Below, one piece after another: positions 1-9,022 of a stretch of 64,000 bases of DNA. The notes below the pieces were generated by a model. That model searched no databases. It saw only the letters and a list, made by a program, of their open reading frames with translations, and was not told where the DNA came from. Source of the DNA: Streptacidiphilus pinicola (GTDB lineage Bacteria; Actinomycetota; Actinomycetes; Streptomycetales; Streptomycetaceae); the NCBI RefSeq assembly GCF_003258295.1, contig NZ_QKYN01000020.1, forward strand, positions 25,099-89,098, written 5' to 3'. The translations under genes and the position numbers were made by a program. Each line of letters starts with the position of its first letter. The stretch's first letter is position 1.

Positions 1-781
1 TGCCGGGGAGGGCGTCGAGCGACGGGAAGCAGAGCAGCCCGTCGATCTGCCCGGCATGCGGGTTGACCGGCCAGAGGGAACCGGTGAAGCCGCCGTGACG
101 GATCTTCAGCAGCAGGCTGTGCCCGACCGTTCCGGGCCGGCGGGAGACGCCGACGACGGCGACGGACCGCGGCCGCAGCAGCGGCCGCAGGCTGGCGATG
201 TCGGCCCGGCTGCCGCGCGCCTCGACCGCGTCGAGATACGGGGTCGAGGTCTCGTCGAGGACGGCCTCGATCCGGACCTGCGCGTCGGCCCAGTGACGGT
301 TCGTGGCCAGACCCAGGTCGGTGAAGACCTTGTGCATCGCATGGTTGTCGGCGAGTGCGTCGGCGAGCAGGACATGGATGTCCTGGGCGCGCGCGGCGTG
401 GACCAGGTGCTCGATGAGGAGGGTGGCCACCCCGCGGTGGTGCCAGTCGTCGGCGACGGCGACGGCCAGCTCGGCCCGGCTCGGGTCGTCGGCCTCCGTC
501 TCGCACTCGACGACGCCCACGAGTTGCCCGCTGTCCGGCTCGAACGCGCCGAGGGCGACGAAGCCCGGACGCGGCGGGGTGCACAGCCGGTCGGCGGTGA
601 GCTCCGGCGCGCGGCGGCTGATGCCGAAGAAGCGCAGCCGCTGGTTCTCCGGCGACATCCGGCGTGCGTGCAGGTCGGCGATCGCGTCGTGGTCGCCCGG
701 CGTGAGCGGGCGAATCGTGACCACGGTGCCGTCGGCGAGCAACGCCTCGGCGGTGCGGGGGACTTCGGACTGAGTGACCAT
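1..781 (-). CDS. GNAT acetyltransferase / ADP-forming acyl-CoA synthetase fusion (3' end outside window)
   Basis: The reading frame starts at ATG 781 and runs off the left edge, so about 260 residues are visible. Residues about 18-165 form a GNAT acetyltransferase domain: a TIRPLTPGDHDAI start and the acetyl-CoA loop region around DDWHHRGVATLLIEHL. From about residue 190 a CoA-binding Rossmann domain begins (RPRSVAVVGVSRRPGTVG, then KIRHGGFTG and VNPHAG), as in ADP-forming acetate-CoA ligases. This order matches bacterial Pat-type protein acetyltransferases, which acetylate lysines of acyl-CoA synthetases. A perfect DevR-type palindrome lies about 95 bp upstream, so dormancy control is inferred. 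Which acyl-CoA it uses cannot be told from the fragment. Confidence 0.85.
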   Translation of the reverse strand, partial: MVTQSEVPRTAEALLADGTVVTIRPLTPGDHDAIADLHARRMSPENQRLRFFGISRRAPELTADRLCTPPRPGFVALGAFEPDSGQLVGVVECETEADDPSRAELAVAVADDWHHRGVATLLIEHLVHAARAQDIHVLLADALADNHAMHKVFTDLGLATNRHWADAQVRIEAVLDETSTPYLDAVEARGSRADIASLRPLLRPRSVAVVGVSRRPGTVGHSLLLKIRHGGFTGSLWPVNPHAGQIDGLLCFPSLDALPG

Positions 782-873
782 CGTGCGCCGCCTTCTGGGG
801 AGGGGGACAGCCGGGAGACCCGGGCCGGGCCCGGGCACGACAGCACTCTGCTCCTGGCGAGCGCCGCCTTGGA

Positions 874-909
874 GGGCCGTTCGGCCCCGGGGGAGGGGCC
901 GATCAGGCT
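874..909. promoter_or_regulatory. DevR-type box pair upstream of the GNAT/acyl-CoA synthetase gene
   Basis: A perfect GGGCCG-TT-CGGCCC palindrome occupies 874-887. A degenerate copy (GGGCCG-AT-CAGGCT, three mismatches) begins exactly 22 bp later at 896 and touches the stop codon of the neighbouring nitroreductase gene. The pair lies about 95-130 bp upstream of the minus-strand start at 781. The DevR assignment is inferred from the repeat network and the DevR-type regulator at 9486. Confidence 0.6.
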
Positions 910-1889
910 CAGTCGAGGGACTTGGTGGCGGCCGCTCTCGGGGTGGGCGGGCCGTCGGGCCCATAGCCCAGCCGGATGATCATCTGGACGTGCTCGGGTC
1001 CGCTGCGCGGGTCGCGCAGCATCCAGCGCAGATCGGGCCACTCGATCGCCTGGTGCAGCAAGGAGGTCCGGACCTGGTCCCGGGTGGCCAGCAGCAGCAG
1101 GTGCTGCAGGGCGAGGCCGGTCCGCAGCCAGTCCGCGCGGAGGTCGTGCGGGGTGGCGAGGACGGCCAGCTGCGGGTGCGGCTCGAACGGGCGCGACGGC
1201 AGGCGCATCGGGGGTCGGAGGCTGGTGAAGTCCCGCATCGGGAGGTGCCCCGCTGCGTCCTGCGGCCCCAGGGCCTCGGGCGGGATGCCGAAATCGTTCT
1301 CGGCGCGCGGCCGGATCCAGGCACGGCTCTCGTCGCGCCGAGCCTGGTCCGTCATGGTGCGGACCTCGGCCTCGCGGGTGAGCGCGAGCAGACGACGGGC
1401 CTCGTCGACGTCGGGGAGGTGCACGACGGCGCCCTCGGCCAGGGCGGCCTCGACCAGCTCGGCGCGGAGCGTGGCGGGTATCGGCTGGGGCGAGAACGGC
1501 TGACGGCTGGAGTGCCGGCGCCAGATCTGCTCGTACAGCTCCGGCGCGCGGGTGTCCCCGGCGCTCCGCGAGCGCCCGGCCAGCCGGACGGAGGCGAGCA
1601 GCTGCGGCTCGTGCGGATCCGGCAGCAGCCGCAGCACGGGCTCCCAGCCCCGGTGCGCGACGGCCAGCCGCAGATTGAACGCGGCGGCGCCGACGGAGAC
1701 GTGCAGTCCGCGCCCCTCGGGGTCCTCGGCCCGCAGCTCGCGGTCGAGGGCCGCGCGGATCTCGACGGTGCGCGTGCGCGGCTCCAGCCGGAAGCGCCAC
1801 GGCTGGGTGTTGTGCATGGACGGTGCGGCGACGGCGGCGGAGACGAGCTCCTCCAGGACGGCGGCGTCCAGGACTGCGGTGGTGGTCAT
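909..1889 (-). CDS. Acg-type nitroreductase-fold protein
   Basis: 326 residues. The N-terminal AAVAAPSMHNTQPWRF is the hallmark of the Acg (Rv2032-like) branch of nitroreductase-fold proteins. The mid-protein RRHSSRQPF and C-terminal MIIRLGYGPDGPPTPRA are also family features. In M. tuberculosis these proteins are DosR-induced; they bind flavin poorly and may sequester it rather than reduce substrates. ATG 1889 precedes the conserved N-terminus directly. Boxes at 1969-2004 sit about 80-115 bp upstream, fitting DevR-type control. A second member lies at 31346-32380. Enzymatic activity is not established from sequence. Confidence 0.9.
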   Translation of the reverse strand: MTTTAVLDAAVLEELVSAAVAAPSMHNTQPWRFRLEPRTRTVEIRAALDRELRAEDPEGRGLHVSVGAAAFNLRLAVAHRGWEPVLRLLPDPHEPQLLASVRLAGRSRSAGDTRAPELYEQIWRRHSSRQPFSPQPIPATLRAELVEAALAEGAVVHLPDVDEARRLLALTREAEVRTMTDQARRDESRAWIRPRAENDFGIPPEALGPQDAAGHLPMRDFTSLRPPMRLPSRPFEPHPQLAVLATPHDLRADWLRTGLALQHLLLLATRDQVRTSLLHQAIEWPDLRWMLRDPRSGPEHVQMIIRLGYGPDGPPTPRAAATKSLD

Positions 1890-1968
1890 GGCGCGCTCCT
1901 GCGAAAGCGGGGCGGCGGCGGGGACGCCGCCTTCTCCGAGCCTGCGCGCGGACGCTCGGAGCGCAGGA

Positions 1969-2004
1969 GGGCCGCTCGGGGCGTCAGGGGCTGCCGAACG
2001 GCCC
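1969..2004. promoter_or_regulatory. DevR-type box pair upstream of the Acg-type nitroreductase
   Basis: GGGCCG-CT-CGGGGC at 1969-1982 and CTGCCG-AA-CGGCCC at 1991-2004 each have two mismatches from the consensus and lie exactly 22 bp apart. They sit 80-115 bp upstream of the start at 1889. The gap 1890-2143 holds nothing else recognisable. Confidence 0.5.
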
Positions 2005-2143
2005 TACCTGTCGTTGCACCATCTCCGGTGGCGGAGCCGTCAAGGCGCGTGCGCGAACAACCGCCCCCCACGCGGCGGAGCTGTCCATCGGCAGAGCCCT
2101 CCCGCGCCCCTGCGGTCGTGCAAGTGGCCGTCGGGCAACGGGC

Positions 2144-4522
2144 TCAGCCGGTCCAGGACCAGTCCGCGACCTCCGGGAGGTCCGTGCCGTGCTCGCGGAT
2201 CCACGCGGCGTGGCGGGTGCGGACGTCCGCCATCCGCTGGCGGACCGTCGCCGCGCGGGCGGCCAGGCCCGGGACGCGGTCGATGACGTCCATGACCAGG
2301 CGGTACCGGTCCAGGTCGTTGCGGACCACCATGTCGAACGGCGTGGTCGTCGTCCCGGACTCCTTGTAGCCACGCACGTGCAGCTGCGGGTGGACCGCGC
2401 GGCGGTAGGCGAGGCGGTGGATCAACCAGGGGTAGCCGTGGTACCCGAAGATCACCGGCTTGTCGCGGGTGAAGACCGCGTCGAACTCGGCGTCCTTCAG
2501 CCCGTGTGGATGCTCCTCGGCCGGCAGCAGCCGTGCCAGGTCGACCACGTTGACCACCCGGACGGCCAGTTCCGGCAGTTCCCGCCGCAGCAACTGCGCG
2601 GCAGCCAGCACCTCCTGGGTCGGCACGTCGCCCGCGCACGCGAGCACCACGTCCGGCTCGCGCTCGCCGCGCTCGGTGCCCGCCCACTCCCAGATACCGA
2701 GGCCCCGCGCGCAGTGGGCGCGGGCCTCCTCCAGGCCCAGCCAGTCGAAGCAGGGCTGCTTGCCCGCGACCACGACGTTGACGTAGTCGCGGCTGCTCAG
2801 CACATGCTCGGCCACGGACAACAGCGTGTTGGCGTCCGGCGGGAAGTAGACCCGGACGGCCTCGGGGCTCTTGTTGAGCACGTGGTCGACGAAGCCGGGG
2901 TCCTGGTGCGAGAAGCCGTTGTGGTCCTGGCGCCACACGTGTGAGGTGAGCAGGTAGTTGAGCGAGGCGATCGGTGCCCGCCAAGGGATGGTGCGGGTGG
3001 TGCGCAGCCACTTGATGTGCTGGTTGACCATGGAGTCGACGATGTGGACGAACGCCTCGTAGCAGGAGAACAGGCCGTGACGGCCCGTCAGCAGATAGCC
3101 CTCCAGCCAGCCCTGGCACAGGTGCTCGGACAGCACCTCCATGACCCGGCCGTCGCGGGCGAGGTGCTCGTCCACCGGCAGGACCTCGGCCTGCCAGGCC
3201 TTTCCGGTGGCGGCGTAGACCGCCTGGAGCCGGTTGGAAGCGGTCTCGTCCGGGCCGACCAGGCGGAAGTCGCGGCGCTGCGCCGTGTCGGCCATGACCT
3301 GGGCGAGGTAGTCGCCCAGCACCCGCGTCGGTTCGTGCAGCGTCGCGCCGGGCTTGTCGACCGGCACGGCGAACCGCTCCAGCTCGCGCAGCGGGAGGTC
3401 ACGTCGGAGCAGGCCGCCGTTGGCGTGCGGGTTGGCGCCCAGACGCCGTGCGCCGGACGGGATCCGTGCGAGGACCGCCGCGACCGGACGGCCCTCGGCG
3501 TCGAACAGCTCCTCCGGACGGTAGGAGCGCAGCCACGCCTCCAACTGCCGCAGGTGCTCCGGGTTCTCGCGGACCTGGTCCAGCGGGACCTGGTGGGCGC
3601 GCCAGGTGCCCTCGACCGGCAGGCCGTCCACCTCCGCGGGGCCGGTCCAGCCCTTGGGCGTGCGCAGCACGACCATGGGCCAGCGGGGCCGCTCCGTCGA
3701 GCCGTCGACCCTGGCCGCGTGCCGGGCGCCGGCGATCGCGTCCAGAGCCGTGTCGAAGGCGGCGGCGAGCGCGCGGTGCACGGCGGCGGGTTCGTCGCCG
3801 GTGACGTGGATCGGCGTGTAGCCGTAGCCGCGCAGCAGTTCGTCCAGCTCACGCTCGGGCAGGCGGGACAGGACGGTCGGGTTGGCGATCTTGTAGCCGT
3901 TCAGGTGCAGGATCGGCAGCACCGCGCCGTCGTGCACGGGATCAAGGAACTTGTTGCTGTGCCAGGAGGCGGCCAGGGGCCCGGTCTCCGCCTCGCCGTC
4001 GCCGACGACGCAGGCGACCACCAGGTCCGGGTTGTCGAAGGCGGCGCCGTAGGCGTGGGCGAGGGCGTAGCCGAGCTCGCCGCCCTCGTGGATCGAGCCG
4101 GGAGTCTCCGGTGCTACGTGGGACGGGACCCCGCCGGGGAAGGAGAACTGGCGGAAGAGCCGGGCCATCCCGGCCTCGTCGCGGGTGATGCTGGGGTAGT
4201 GGTCGGTGTAGCTGCCGTCCAGCCAGGAGCAGGCCAGCACGGCCGGCCCCCCGTGGCCTGGGCCCCAGACGCACAGCGCGTCCAGGTCCCGGTCGCGGAT
4301 CACGCGGTTGAGGTGCGTGTGCACCAGGTTGAGGCCGGGGGAGGTACCCCAGTGGCCCAGCAGCCGCGGCTTGATGTGCTCCGGGCGCAGCGGCTCGCGC
4401 AGCAGCGGGTTGTCCATCAGGTAGATCTGTCCGACGGCCAGGTAGTTGGCGGCACGCCAGTGGGCGTCCAGCTCGGCCAGCTCGGCCTCGGTCAGTTGGG
4501 CGTCGGTCAGCGGTGCGCTCAT
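2144..4522 (-). CDS. xfp: Xylulose-5-phosphate/fructose-6-phosphate phosphoketolase
   Basis: 792 residues, full length for the family. This thiamine-diphosphate enzyme cleaves xylulose 5-phosphate or fructose 6-phosphate with phosphate, giving acetyl phosphate and glyceraldehyde 3-phosphate or erythrose 4-phosphate. Visible family motifs are [14 protein letters not shown], the cofactor-region [13 protein letters not shown], and [11 protein letters not shown] in the N-terminal half. The C-terminal half carries [11 protein letters not shown] and [11 protein letters not shown]. The start at 4522 is followed by a typical N-terminus. Upstream lie three DevR-type boxes shared with the divergent Rv1733c-like gene. 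With the neighbouring acetyltransferase/acyl-CoA synthetase it suggests an ATP-sparing acetyl-phosphate route; that link is inference. Confidence 0.95.
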   Translation of the reverse strand: MSAPLTDAQLTEAELAELDAHWRAANYLAVGQIYLMDNPLLREPLRPEHIKPRLLGHWGTSPGLNLVHTHLNRVIRDRDLDALCVWGPGHGGPAVLACSWLDGSYTDHYPSITRDEAGMARLFRQFSFPGGVPSHVAPETPGSIHEGGELGYALAHAYGAAFDNPDLVVACVVGDGEAETGPLAASWHSNKFLDPVHDGAVLPILHLNGYKIANPTVLSRLPERELDELLRGYGYTPIHVTGDEPAAVHRALAAAFDTALDAIAGARHAARVDGSTERPRWPMVVLRTPKGWTGPAEVDGLPVEGTWRAHQVPLDQVRENPEHLRQLEAWLRSYRPEELFDAEGRPVAAVLARIPSGARRLGANPHANGGLLRRDLPLRELERFAVPVDKPGATLHEPTRVLGDYLAQVMADTAQRRDFRLVGPDETASNRLQAVYAATGKAWQAEVLPVDEHLARDGRVMEVLSEHLCQGWLEGYLLTGRHGLFSCYEAFVHIVDSMVNQHIKWLRTTRTIPWRAPIASLNYLLTSHVWRQDHNGFSHQDPGFVDHVLNKSPEAVRVYFPPDANTLLSVAEHVLSSRDYVNVVVAGKQPCFDWLGLEEARAHCARGLGIWEWAGTERGEREPDVVLACAGDVPTQEVLAAAQLLRRELPELAVRVVNVVDLARLLPAEEHPHGLKDAEFDAVFTRDKPVIFGYHGYPWLIHRLAYRRAVHPQLHVRGYKESGTTTTPFDMVVRNDLDRYRLVMDVIDRVPGLAARAATVRQRMADVRTRHAAWIREHGTDLPEVADWSWTG

Positions 4523-4606
4523 GGTCGGCTCCCCCTCCGGGAGTGCGGGCGACGGCGTCTTCCCTCTTCACGGTCCACCGTGGCGGGCCACGGCGCCGGT
4601 CGGACA

Positions 4607-4672
4607 GGGCCGACCGGCCCACAGTCCCCGGCGCAGGGGCCGTTCGGCGTGTCGGTGGGGCCCGGCCGGTCC
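4607..4672. promoter_or_regulatory. Three DevR-type boxes in the divergent xfp / Rv1733c-like promoter region
   Basis: A perfect GGGCCG-AC-CGGCCC lies at 4607-4620. GGGCCG-TT-CGGCGT follows at 4637-4650 and GGCCCG-GC-CGGTCC at 4659-4672, each with two mismatches. The last two are exactly 22 bp apart. The 315-bp gap 4523-4837 separates genes transcribed in opposite directions, so the boxes could serve both. Nothing else is evident in the gap. Confidence 0.6.
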
Positions 4673-4837
4673 TGCCCGGCGCGGGGCGGGAGCGGAAGTC
4701 TGGAACCACGGCGGCCACCGTCAAGCCCGAGCGGGCCCGGCCTCTCGACAAGGCACAGCCACCACCCAGGAGGCCGGGCGCTCCGAGGCACAGGACCGTC
4801 GAACAACCACCGAGGCACCAACGAGGAGGCGAGACCC

Positions 4838-5443
4838 ATGGCAACCCCCGCAGCCGCGCCGCGTCCGTCCGTCCCCGCCCCGAGACGCTCCCGTCTCGCG
4901 CTGGCCCGGGCCCGTCACCACAGCCTGCTGCGGCGGCGGACCGACCGGTGGCGCTCGGTCGTGGTGCAGCTCCAGGTGCTCGCCGCCCTCGCGGCTGCGG
5001 CGCTGTGCGCGCTGCTCGGGATGTCGGTCTACCAGCAGGGCCACGCCCACGCCCTCCAGCAGGCCCGGCAGTTGCACCCGGTCCAGGCCCGCATCGTCGC
5101 CCAACCCTACGGAACGGGCGCGGGCGGCGAGATGGCCCAGGTCAGCTGGACCACCACCGACGGTAGGACGCACCAGGGCATCGCGGGTGTGCCGATGGCC
5201 GACCAGGTGGGCGACCGGACGCAGATCTGGCTGGACGCCAGCGGCAGCCCGGCGAGCGCGCCCGCCTCGGCACAGGACGTCGCCGGCACCGCCGTCCTCA
5301 CCGGCCTGCTGACGGTGATCGGCGCCTGGAGCGTCGTGGTCAGCGTCGGCGCCTACGCCCGCTCCCGCTTGCAACGCGAGGACGAGCGTGCGTGGGGGGC
5401 CGAGTGGCAGGTCTACGAGCCACAGTGGTCGCGACGCGCGTGA
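4838..5443 (+). CDS. Rv1733c-like two-pass membrane protein
   Basis: 201 residues with the layout of the Rv1733c family, whose founding member is a DosR-regulated membrane antigen of M. tuberculosis. An Arg-rich cytoplasmic N-terminus (to about 45) is followed by a transmembrane segment (VLAALAAAALCALLGMSVY) and an extracytoplasmic domain with VSWTTTDGRTHQGIAGVP. A second transmembrane segment (TAVLTGLLTVIGAWSVVVSV) precedes a charged tail containing a WQVYEPQWSRR end. The start at 4838 is chosen because GAGGAGG lies about 8 bp upstream; the frame stays open far upstream only antisense to xfp. Function is unknown. Perfect DevR-type boxes flank it on both sides. Confidence 0.85.
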   Translation: MATPAAAPRPSVPAPRRSRLALARARHHSLLRRRTDRWRSVVVQLQVLAALAAAALCALLGMSVYQQGHAHALQQARQLHPVQARIVAQPYGTGAGGEMAQVSWTTTDGRTHQGIAGVPMADQVGDRTQIWLDASGSPASAPASAQDVAGTAVLTGLLTVIGAWSVVVSVGAYARSRLQREDERAWGAEWQVYEPQWSRRA

Positions 5444-5446
5444 GCA

Positions 5447-5460
5447 GGGCCGTTCGGCCC
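5447..5460. promoter_or_regulatory. Perfect DevR-type box after the Rv1733c-like gene
   Basis: GGGCCG-TT-CGGCCC, identical to the box at 874. It begins 4 bp after the upstream stop codon and about 230 bp before the CBS-BON start at 5689. It lies upstream of the hairpin at 5469, so its effect on the CBS gene is uncertain. Confidence 0.5.
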
Positions 5461-5468
5461 CGCGGGAG

Positions 5469-5496
5469 GGACGCCCCGGCCCAAGCCGGGGCGTCC
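5469..5496 (+). terminator. Hairpin terminator after the Rv1733c-like gene
   Basis: A perfect 12-bp stem (5469-5480 pairing with 5485-5496) closes a CCAA loop. There is no T-run, as is usual in high-GC actinobacteria. It lies 25 bp after the stop codon at 5443. Confidence 0.7.
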
Positions 5497-5571
5497 TCGC
5501 GTGACCAGGGTGGGAGCACCGATCCCCGACGCGGCCCCTGGGCCGGTTCGGACCGCCCAGCGGAGCATTCG

Positions 5572-5585
5572 GGGCCGGTCGGCCC
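5572..5585. promoter_or_regulatory. Perfect DevR-type box upstream of the CBS-BON gene at 5689
   Basis: GGGCCG-GT-CGGCCC, about 105 bp upstream of the ATG at 5689. A very degenerate partner (GGACCG-CC-CAGCGG) is in register 22 bp upstream at 5550. The distance resembles that at other box-to-start arrangements here. Confidence 0.6.
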
Positions 5586-5688
5586 ACGGGCACGGACCCT
5601 CGCGGCCCACGACGCACCGGCCAGCCCCGGTGCACCGTGAAGACAGGAACTCTCCCGGAACGAGGAACGAGGAACGAGGAGCGAGGCC

Positions 5689-6426
5689 ATGACCAGGACC
5701 GTGAACCGGCCCTCCGGCGACGGTGCGCCGCTGCCCCAGACATCCGTGCCGAGGCACCGCCGGGTCGGGGAGCTGATGACCCAGCAGGTGTTCGCGATCG
5801 AACCCGACGCCGACTTCACGGCCGCGCTCGCGGCGCTGCGCGAGACCGGTCACGAGGACCTGCCGGTCGTCGACAAGCAGGGCCGCCCGATGGGCATCGT
5901 CTGCGCGCCCGACCTGCTCGCCAAGCTTGCCGCGACCGCGCTGCCCGAGGCCTCCCTCTTCGAGACCCGCCGCACCCGCGAGATCCGCCGCCGCGCCGGC
6001 GCGGTCGCCGTCTCCGAGCTGATGACCACCCCGGTCTGCACCATCACGGCGCAGGACACGGCCGCGGAGGCCGCCCTGCTGGCGCTGCGCCACCGGGTCC
6101 ACCACCTGCCCGTCGTCGACGAACACCGCCGCCTGGTCGGCCTGGTGACCCTGACCGATCTGCTCGAAGCCCTGCGCCGCACCGACGCGGAGATCGAGGC
6201 CGAGGTGCGGATCGTCGCGCTCGGGTACGAGTTCGGCGTCAAGGCCGCGACGCTCCACGTCACCTGCGAGCGCGGCCGGGTGCTGCTCGACGCCCGGACC
6301 TCGCTGCGCACCCAGGCCGAGCGCCTGATCGCCCGGGTCCGCACCGTCGAGGGCGTCGTCGACCTCGCGGAGACCGTGCGCTGGGAGATCGACGACTCGC
6401 TGCGCCCCGGAGCCCCCAAGGCCTGA
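5689..6426 (+). CDS. CBS-pair plus BON domain protein
   Basis: 245 residues. Two CBS motifs are clear: CBS1 begins at VGELMTQQVFAIEPDADF (about residue 26) and ends near LPVVDKQGRPMGIV. CBS2 begins at VSELMTTPVCTITAQDT (about 105) and ends near LPVVDEHRRLVGLVTLTDLLEAL. The last 70 residues match a BON domain, a fold linked to membrane or lipid binding. CBS pairs bind adenine nucleotides and sense energy charge; Hrp1, a CBS protein, is in the mycobacterial DosR regulon. GAGGAGCGAGGCC precedes the ATG. A flavodoxin gene follows after 20 bp, so the two are probably co-transcribed. Confidence 0.88.
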   Translation: MTRTVNRPSGDGAPLPQTSVPRHRRVGELMTQQVFAIEPDADFTAALAALRETGHEDLPVVDKQGRPMGIVCAPDLLAKLAATALPEASLFETRRTREIRRRAGAVAVSELMTTPVCTITAQDTAAEAALLALRHRVHHLPVVDEHRRLVGLVTLTDLLEALRRTDAEIEAEVRIVALGYEFGVKAATLHVTCERGRVLLDARTSLRTQAERLIARVRTVEGVVDLAETVRWEIDDSLRPGAPKA

Positions 6427-6446
6427 TCCGTGAAAGTGAGCCCACC

Positions 6447-7016
6447 ATGACCACCCCCGGCATGCCCAGCACCCCCGACGCCCCTCACCACGCCAGAAAC
6501 GTCCTGGTCGCCTACGCCAGTCGCGGCGGCGCCACCGCTGAGATCGCGCGGTGGCTGGCCGAGCGGCTGCGCGGAGAGGAGGACGCCCCCGAGGTCACCG
6601 TCGCCGAGATCTCCGACGACCTCGACCCCAGCGGCTACGACGCCGTCATCCTCGGCTCCGCCCTCTACGAGGGGCGCTGGATGCGATCCGCCTCCCGCTT
6701 CGCCCGACGCCACCGCCACGAGCTGGAGCACGTCTGGGTCTGGGCTTTCAGCAGTGGTCCGTTGGACGACTCGGCGACCACGGACGAGGTGCTCATCACG
6801 CACAGCGCCGACCGCGCCACCCGTCGCGTCCTCGCCCGTGACCACGTCACCTTCGGCGGCCGCCTGGCCCCGGACTCGCGCGGCTGGCTCGCCCACGCGA
6901 TGGTCGAGGGCGGCCACGGCGGCGACTTCCGCGACCGCGCGCAGATCGACGCCTACGCCGACCAGATCGCCGGCGAGCTGTCGATGCTTCCCCGGCTCCG
7001 CCACCCCGTCCTGTGA
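6447..7016 (+). CDS. Flavodoxin-domain protein
   Basis: 189 residues. The FMN phosphate-binding loop is visible near the N-terminus (VLVAYASRGGATAEIARWLA), followed by SGYDAVILGSALYEGRWM and VWAFSSGPL, as in stand-alone flavodoxins related to HemG-type proteins. It probably carries electrons through FMN in the cytoplasm; the partner is unknown. It lies 20 bp after the CBS-BON gene and probably shares its promoter. ATG 6447 is preceded by a GTGAG stretch as a modest ribosome binding site. Confidence 0.85.
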   Translation: MTTPGMPSTPDAPHHARNVLVAYASRGGATAEIARWLAERLRGEEDAPEVTVAEISDDLDPSGYDAVILGSALYEGRWMRSASRFARRHRHELEHVWVWAFSSGPLDDSATTDEVLITHSADRATRRVLARDHVTFGGRLAPDSRGWLAHAMVEGGHGGDFRDRAQIDAYADQIAGELSMLPRLRHPVL

Positions 7017-7129
7017 CCGTGTGCCCGCGGGGCCGTGGGCCTGCCGGTGCCGGTGCCCGTGCCGGGGTGGGCGCGGGTTCGGTGGAGACCGCGGCCGCGC
7101 GGCGTCGCGCGAGCGCGCGAAGGTGCCAG

Positions 7130-7507
7130 ATCACCGCGGGCCCCGTCGTCCGGACCGTCGCGGTGGACGGCTACGCCGCCGCCGGGGTCGGCGGCGGACT
7201 GCTCGCCGCCGCCGTCGCCTTCACGCCGTCGTTCCTGTTCGTGCTGTTCGGCGGCCGCCACTTCGACCGGCTCCGGGCCAGCACGCACGTCCAGGCGTTC
7301 CTCACCGGCGCCGGCCCCGCCGTCAACGGCGCCATCGCCGGCTCGGCGATCCCGCTCGCCCTCGCGCTCACCCACGCCTGGCAGTACGCCGTGCTCGCCG
7401 CAGCCGCGCTCTGGCTGCTCGCCCTTCGGCGCGGGGTCGTCAGCGCGCTGCTCGCCGCCGGAGCGATCGGCGTCGTCGGCGCCCTCGCGGGCCTTACGGT
7501 CGGCTGA
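7130..7507 (+). pseudogene. C-terminal remnant of a ChrA-family chromate transporter
   Basis: About 125 residues match the end of a ChrA transporter domain: ITAGPVVRTVAVDGYAAAG corresponds to the family's PGPV-TTATF-GY segment. It is followed by TPSFLFVLFGGRHFDRLR and hydrophobic helices to the stop at 7507. The N-terminal half is absent. The in-frame stretch back to a GTG at 7013 is low-complexity Gly/Ala/Arg and overlaps the flavodoxin stop. No ribosome binding site fits, so this is probably a decayed fragment rather than a working permease. Confidence 0.65.
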
Positions 7508-7520
7508 GGCCCAGCGCTCA

Positions 7521-7534
7521 GGGACGTTCGGCCG
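7521..7534. promoter_or_regulatory. Imperfect DevR-type box upstream of the antiporter gene
   Basis: GGGACG-TT-CGGCCG has two mismatches. It lies about 170 bp upstream of the GTG at 7706. A half-matching site (second half AGGCCC) is in register 22 bp upstream at 7499. Confidence 0.4.
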
Positions 7535-7705
7535 AACCCGCCATGGCTTCGGGGCGGTGGGTGTCGCCGAGCGCGCCAAGGACCACGTCCTGATGCCTGA
7601 GCGGAGACCACCCGAACGGTGCACGCGTCGCTTCCAGCTCCCCGTCACCCGCTGCCCCAGAGTTGGCTGACGACGACGTCCCGGCCGTGTGAGGGGAGCC
7701 ACCTC

Positions 7706-9010
7706 GTGAGCGACACCGCCTGGACGGGAGTGGCCGTGGCGGGGATCGCGGCCGCCTATGCGCTCGCGTCACGGCGACTTGCCGTCACACCGGTGACCGC
7801 TCCGATCGTCTTCGTCGGCTTCGGGATCCTGATCGGCCCCGTGGGACTGGACCTGGTGAGTCTGCAGCAGGACAGTGCGCAACTGCGCACCCTGGTGGAG
7901 GGCGCGCTGACCCTCGTGCTGTTCACGGACGCGACCACTGTGCGCCCGGCCGAGCTGCGCACCGAAGGCGCGCTGTCCGGACGGCTGCTCTCGGTCGGGC
8001 TGCTCCTCACGCTCGGGGCCGGGTGGCTGCTGGCCTGGCCGCTCCTGCCGGGCCTGACCGTGTGGGAGTTGGCACTGGTGGCCGCGATCCTCGCACCCAC
8101 CGACGCGGCGCTGGGCAAGAGCGCCATCTCCGACCCTCGCGTGCCGAGCCTGGTACGGCAGACGCTGAACGTCGAGAGCGGCCTGAACGACGGCCTCGTA
8201 CTGCCCTTCTTCGTGCTGATCCTGGCAGCCGTCCCGGGCACGTCCTACGCACAGGAGGGGGAGGGCGGGACGTTCTGGCGCGCGCTGCTGCTCAGTCCCG
8301 TTCTCGGCCTCGCGGTCGGAGGGATCGGAGGCCGGCTCCTCGCCTGGTCCCGCGACCGCCGCTGGGTCACCAGGGACTGGCGTCAGATCTATGTGCTCGC
8401 CGTGGCCGCCGGCGCGTACGGACTGGCCGTGATCACCCACGGCAGCGGCTTCATCGGGGCGTGGGTCGGGGGATTCGCTTTCGCCTTCGCCCAGCGCGGC
8501 AGCGAGCGTCCTCCGCATGACGTGGCCCGCACGACCGAGCTGGCCGAATACCTCGGCAGCCTGCTGGCGATGCTGAGTCTGCTGTTCTTCGGCGCCGTGC
8601 TGCTTGGTCCCGCCCTGCAGCACCTGAGCTGGCGGATCGTCGGCTACGCGGTGCTGAGTCTCACCGTGATCAGAATGCTGCCGGTCGCACTGGCCCTGCT
8701 CGGCAGCGGGCTCAAGCGGCCGACCGTGGCGTACGTCGGCTGGTTCGGCCCTCGGGGACTCGCCTCCGTCGTGTTCGGGCTCCTGGTCGCGGAGGAACAC
8801 ATCCGTGGCGCCGAACTGATCAGCGGAGTGGTCGCGGTCACCGTGGGGCTCAGCGTGCTGCTTCACGGCGCGTCGTCGGTGGCACTGGCCACTCGCTACG
8901 GGCACTGGTACGCACGAGCCGCCACCAGGTCCGACCTGCGCGAGAGCGCCGCCACGCCCGTCACCCCGCGCCGACGCGGTCCGGGGCCGCTCGAACAGCC
9001 CGACAGCTGA
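7706..9010 (+). CDS. CPA1-type Na+/H+ antiporter
   Basis: 434 residues, about 12 transmembrane helices. The core region LAPTDAALGKSAISDPRVP and LNVESGLNDGLVLPFF contains the paired acidic residues typical of CPA1/NhaP exchangers. GPRGLASVVFGLLVAEEH is a further family motif. The GTG at 7706 is chosen because AGGGGAG lies 7-12 bp upstream and the N-terminal helix starts right after it. The product probably exchanges Na+ or K+ for protons at the cytoplasmic membrane and helps pH or proton-motive-force balance during energy stress (inference). Confidence 0.9.
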   Translation: MSDTAWTGVAVAGIAAAYALASRRLAVTPVTAPIVFVGFGILIGPVGLDLVSLQQDSAQLRTLVEGALTLVLFTDATTVRPAELRTEGALSGRLLSVGLLLTLGAGWLLAWPLLPGLTVWELALVAAILAPTDAALGKSAISDPRVPSLVRQTLNVESGLNDGLVLPFFVLILAAVPGTSYAQEGEGGTFWRALLLSPVLGLAVGGIGGRLLAWSRDRRWVTRDWRQIYVLAVAAGAYGLAVITHGSGFIGAWVGGFAFAFAQRGSERPPHDVARTTELAEYLGSLLAMLSLLFFGAVLLGPALQHLSWRIVGYAVLSLTVIRMLPVALALLGSGLKRPTVAYVGWFGPRGLASVVFGLLVAEEHIRGAELISGVVAVTVGLSVLLHGASSVALATRYGHWYARAATRSDLRESAATPVTPRRRGPGPLEQPDS

Positions 9011-9022
9011 TCGACGGCGTCG

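Noticed and set aside
106..1800. Open minus-strand frame spanning the GNAT and nitroreductase genes
   Set aside because: It is a shifted frame across two genes whose correct frames show clear domains; its sequence is Arg/Pro/Ala-rich.
3017..4837. Long open plus-strand frame ahead of the Rv1733c-like protein
   Set aside because: It is antisense to the phosphoketolase, low in recognisable motifs, and typical of spurious open frames in high-GC DNA. The real start is 4838.
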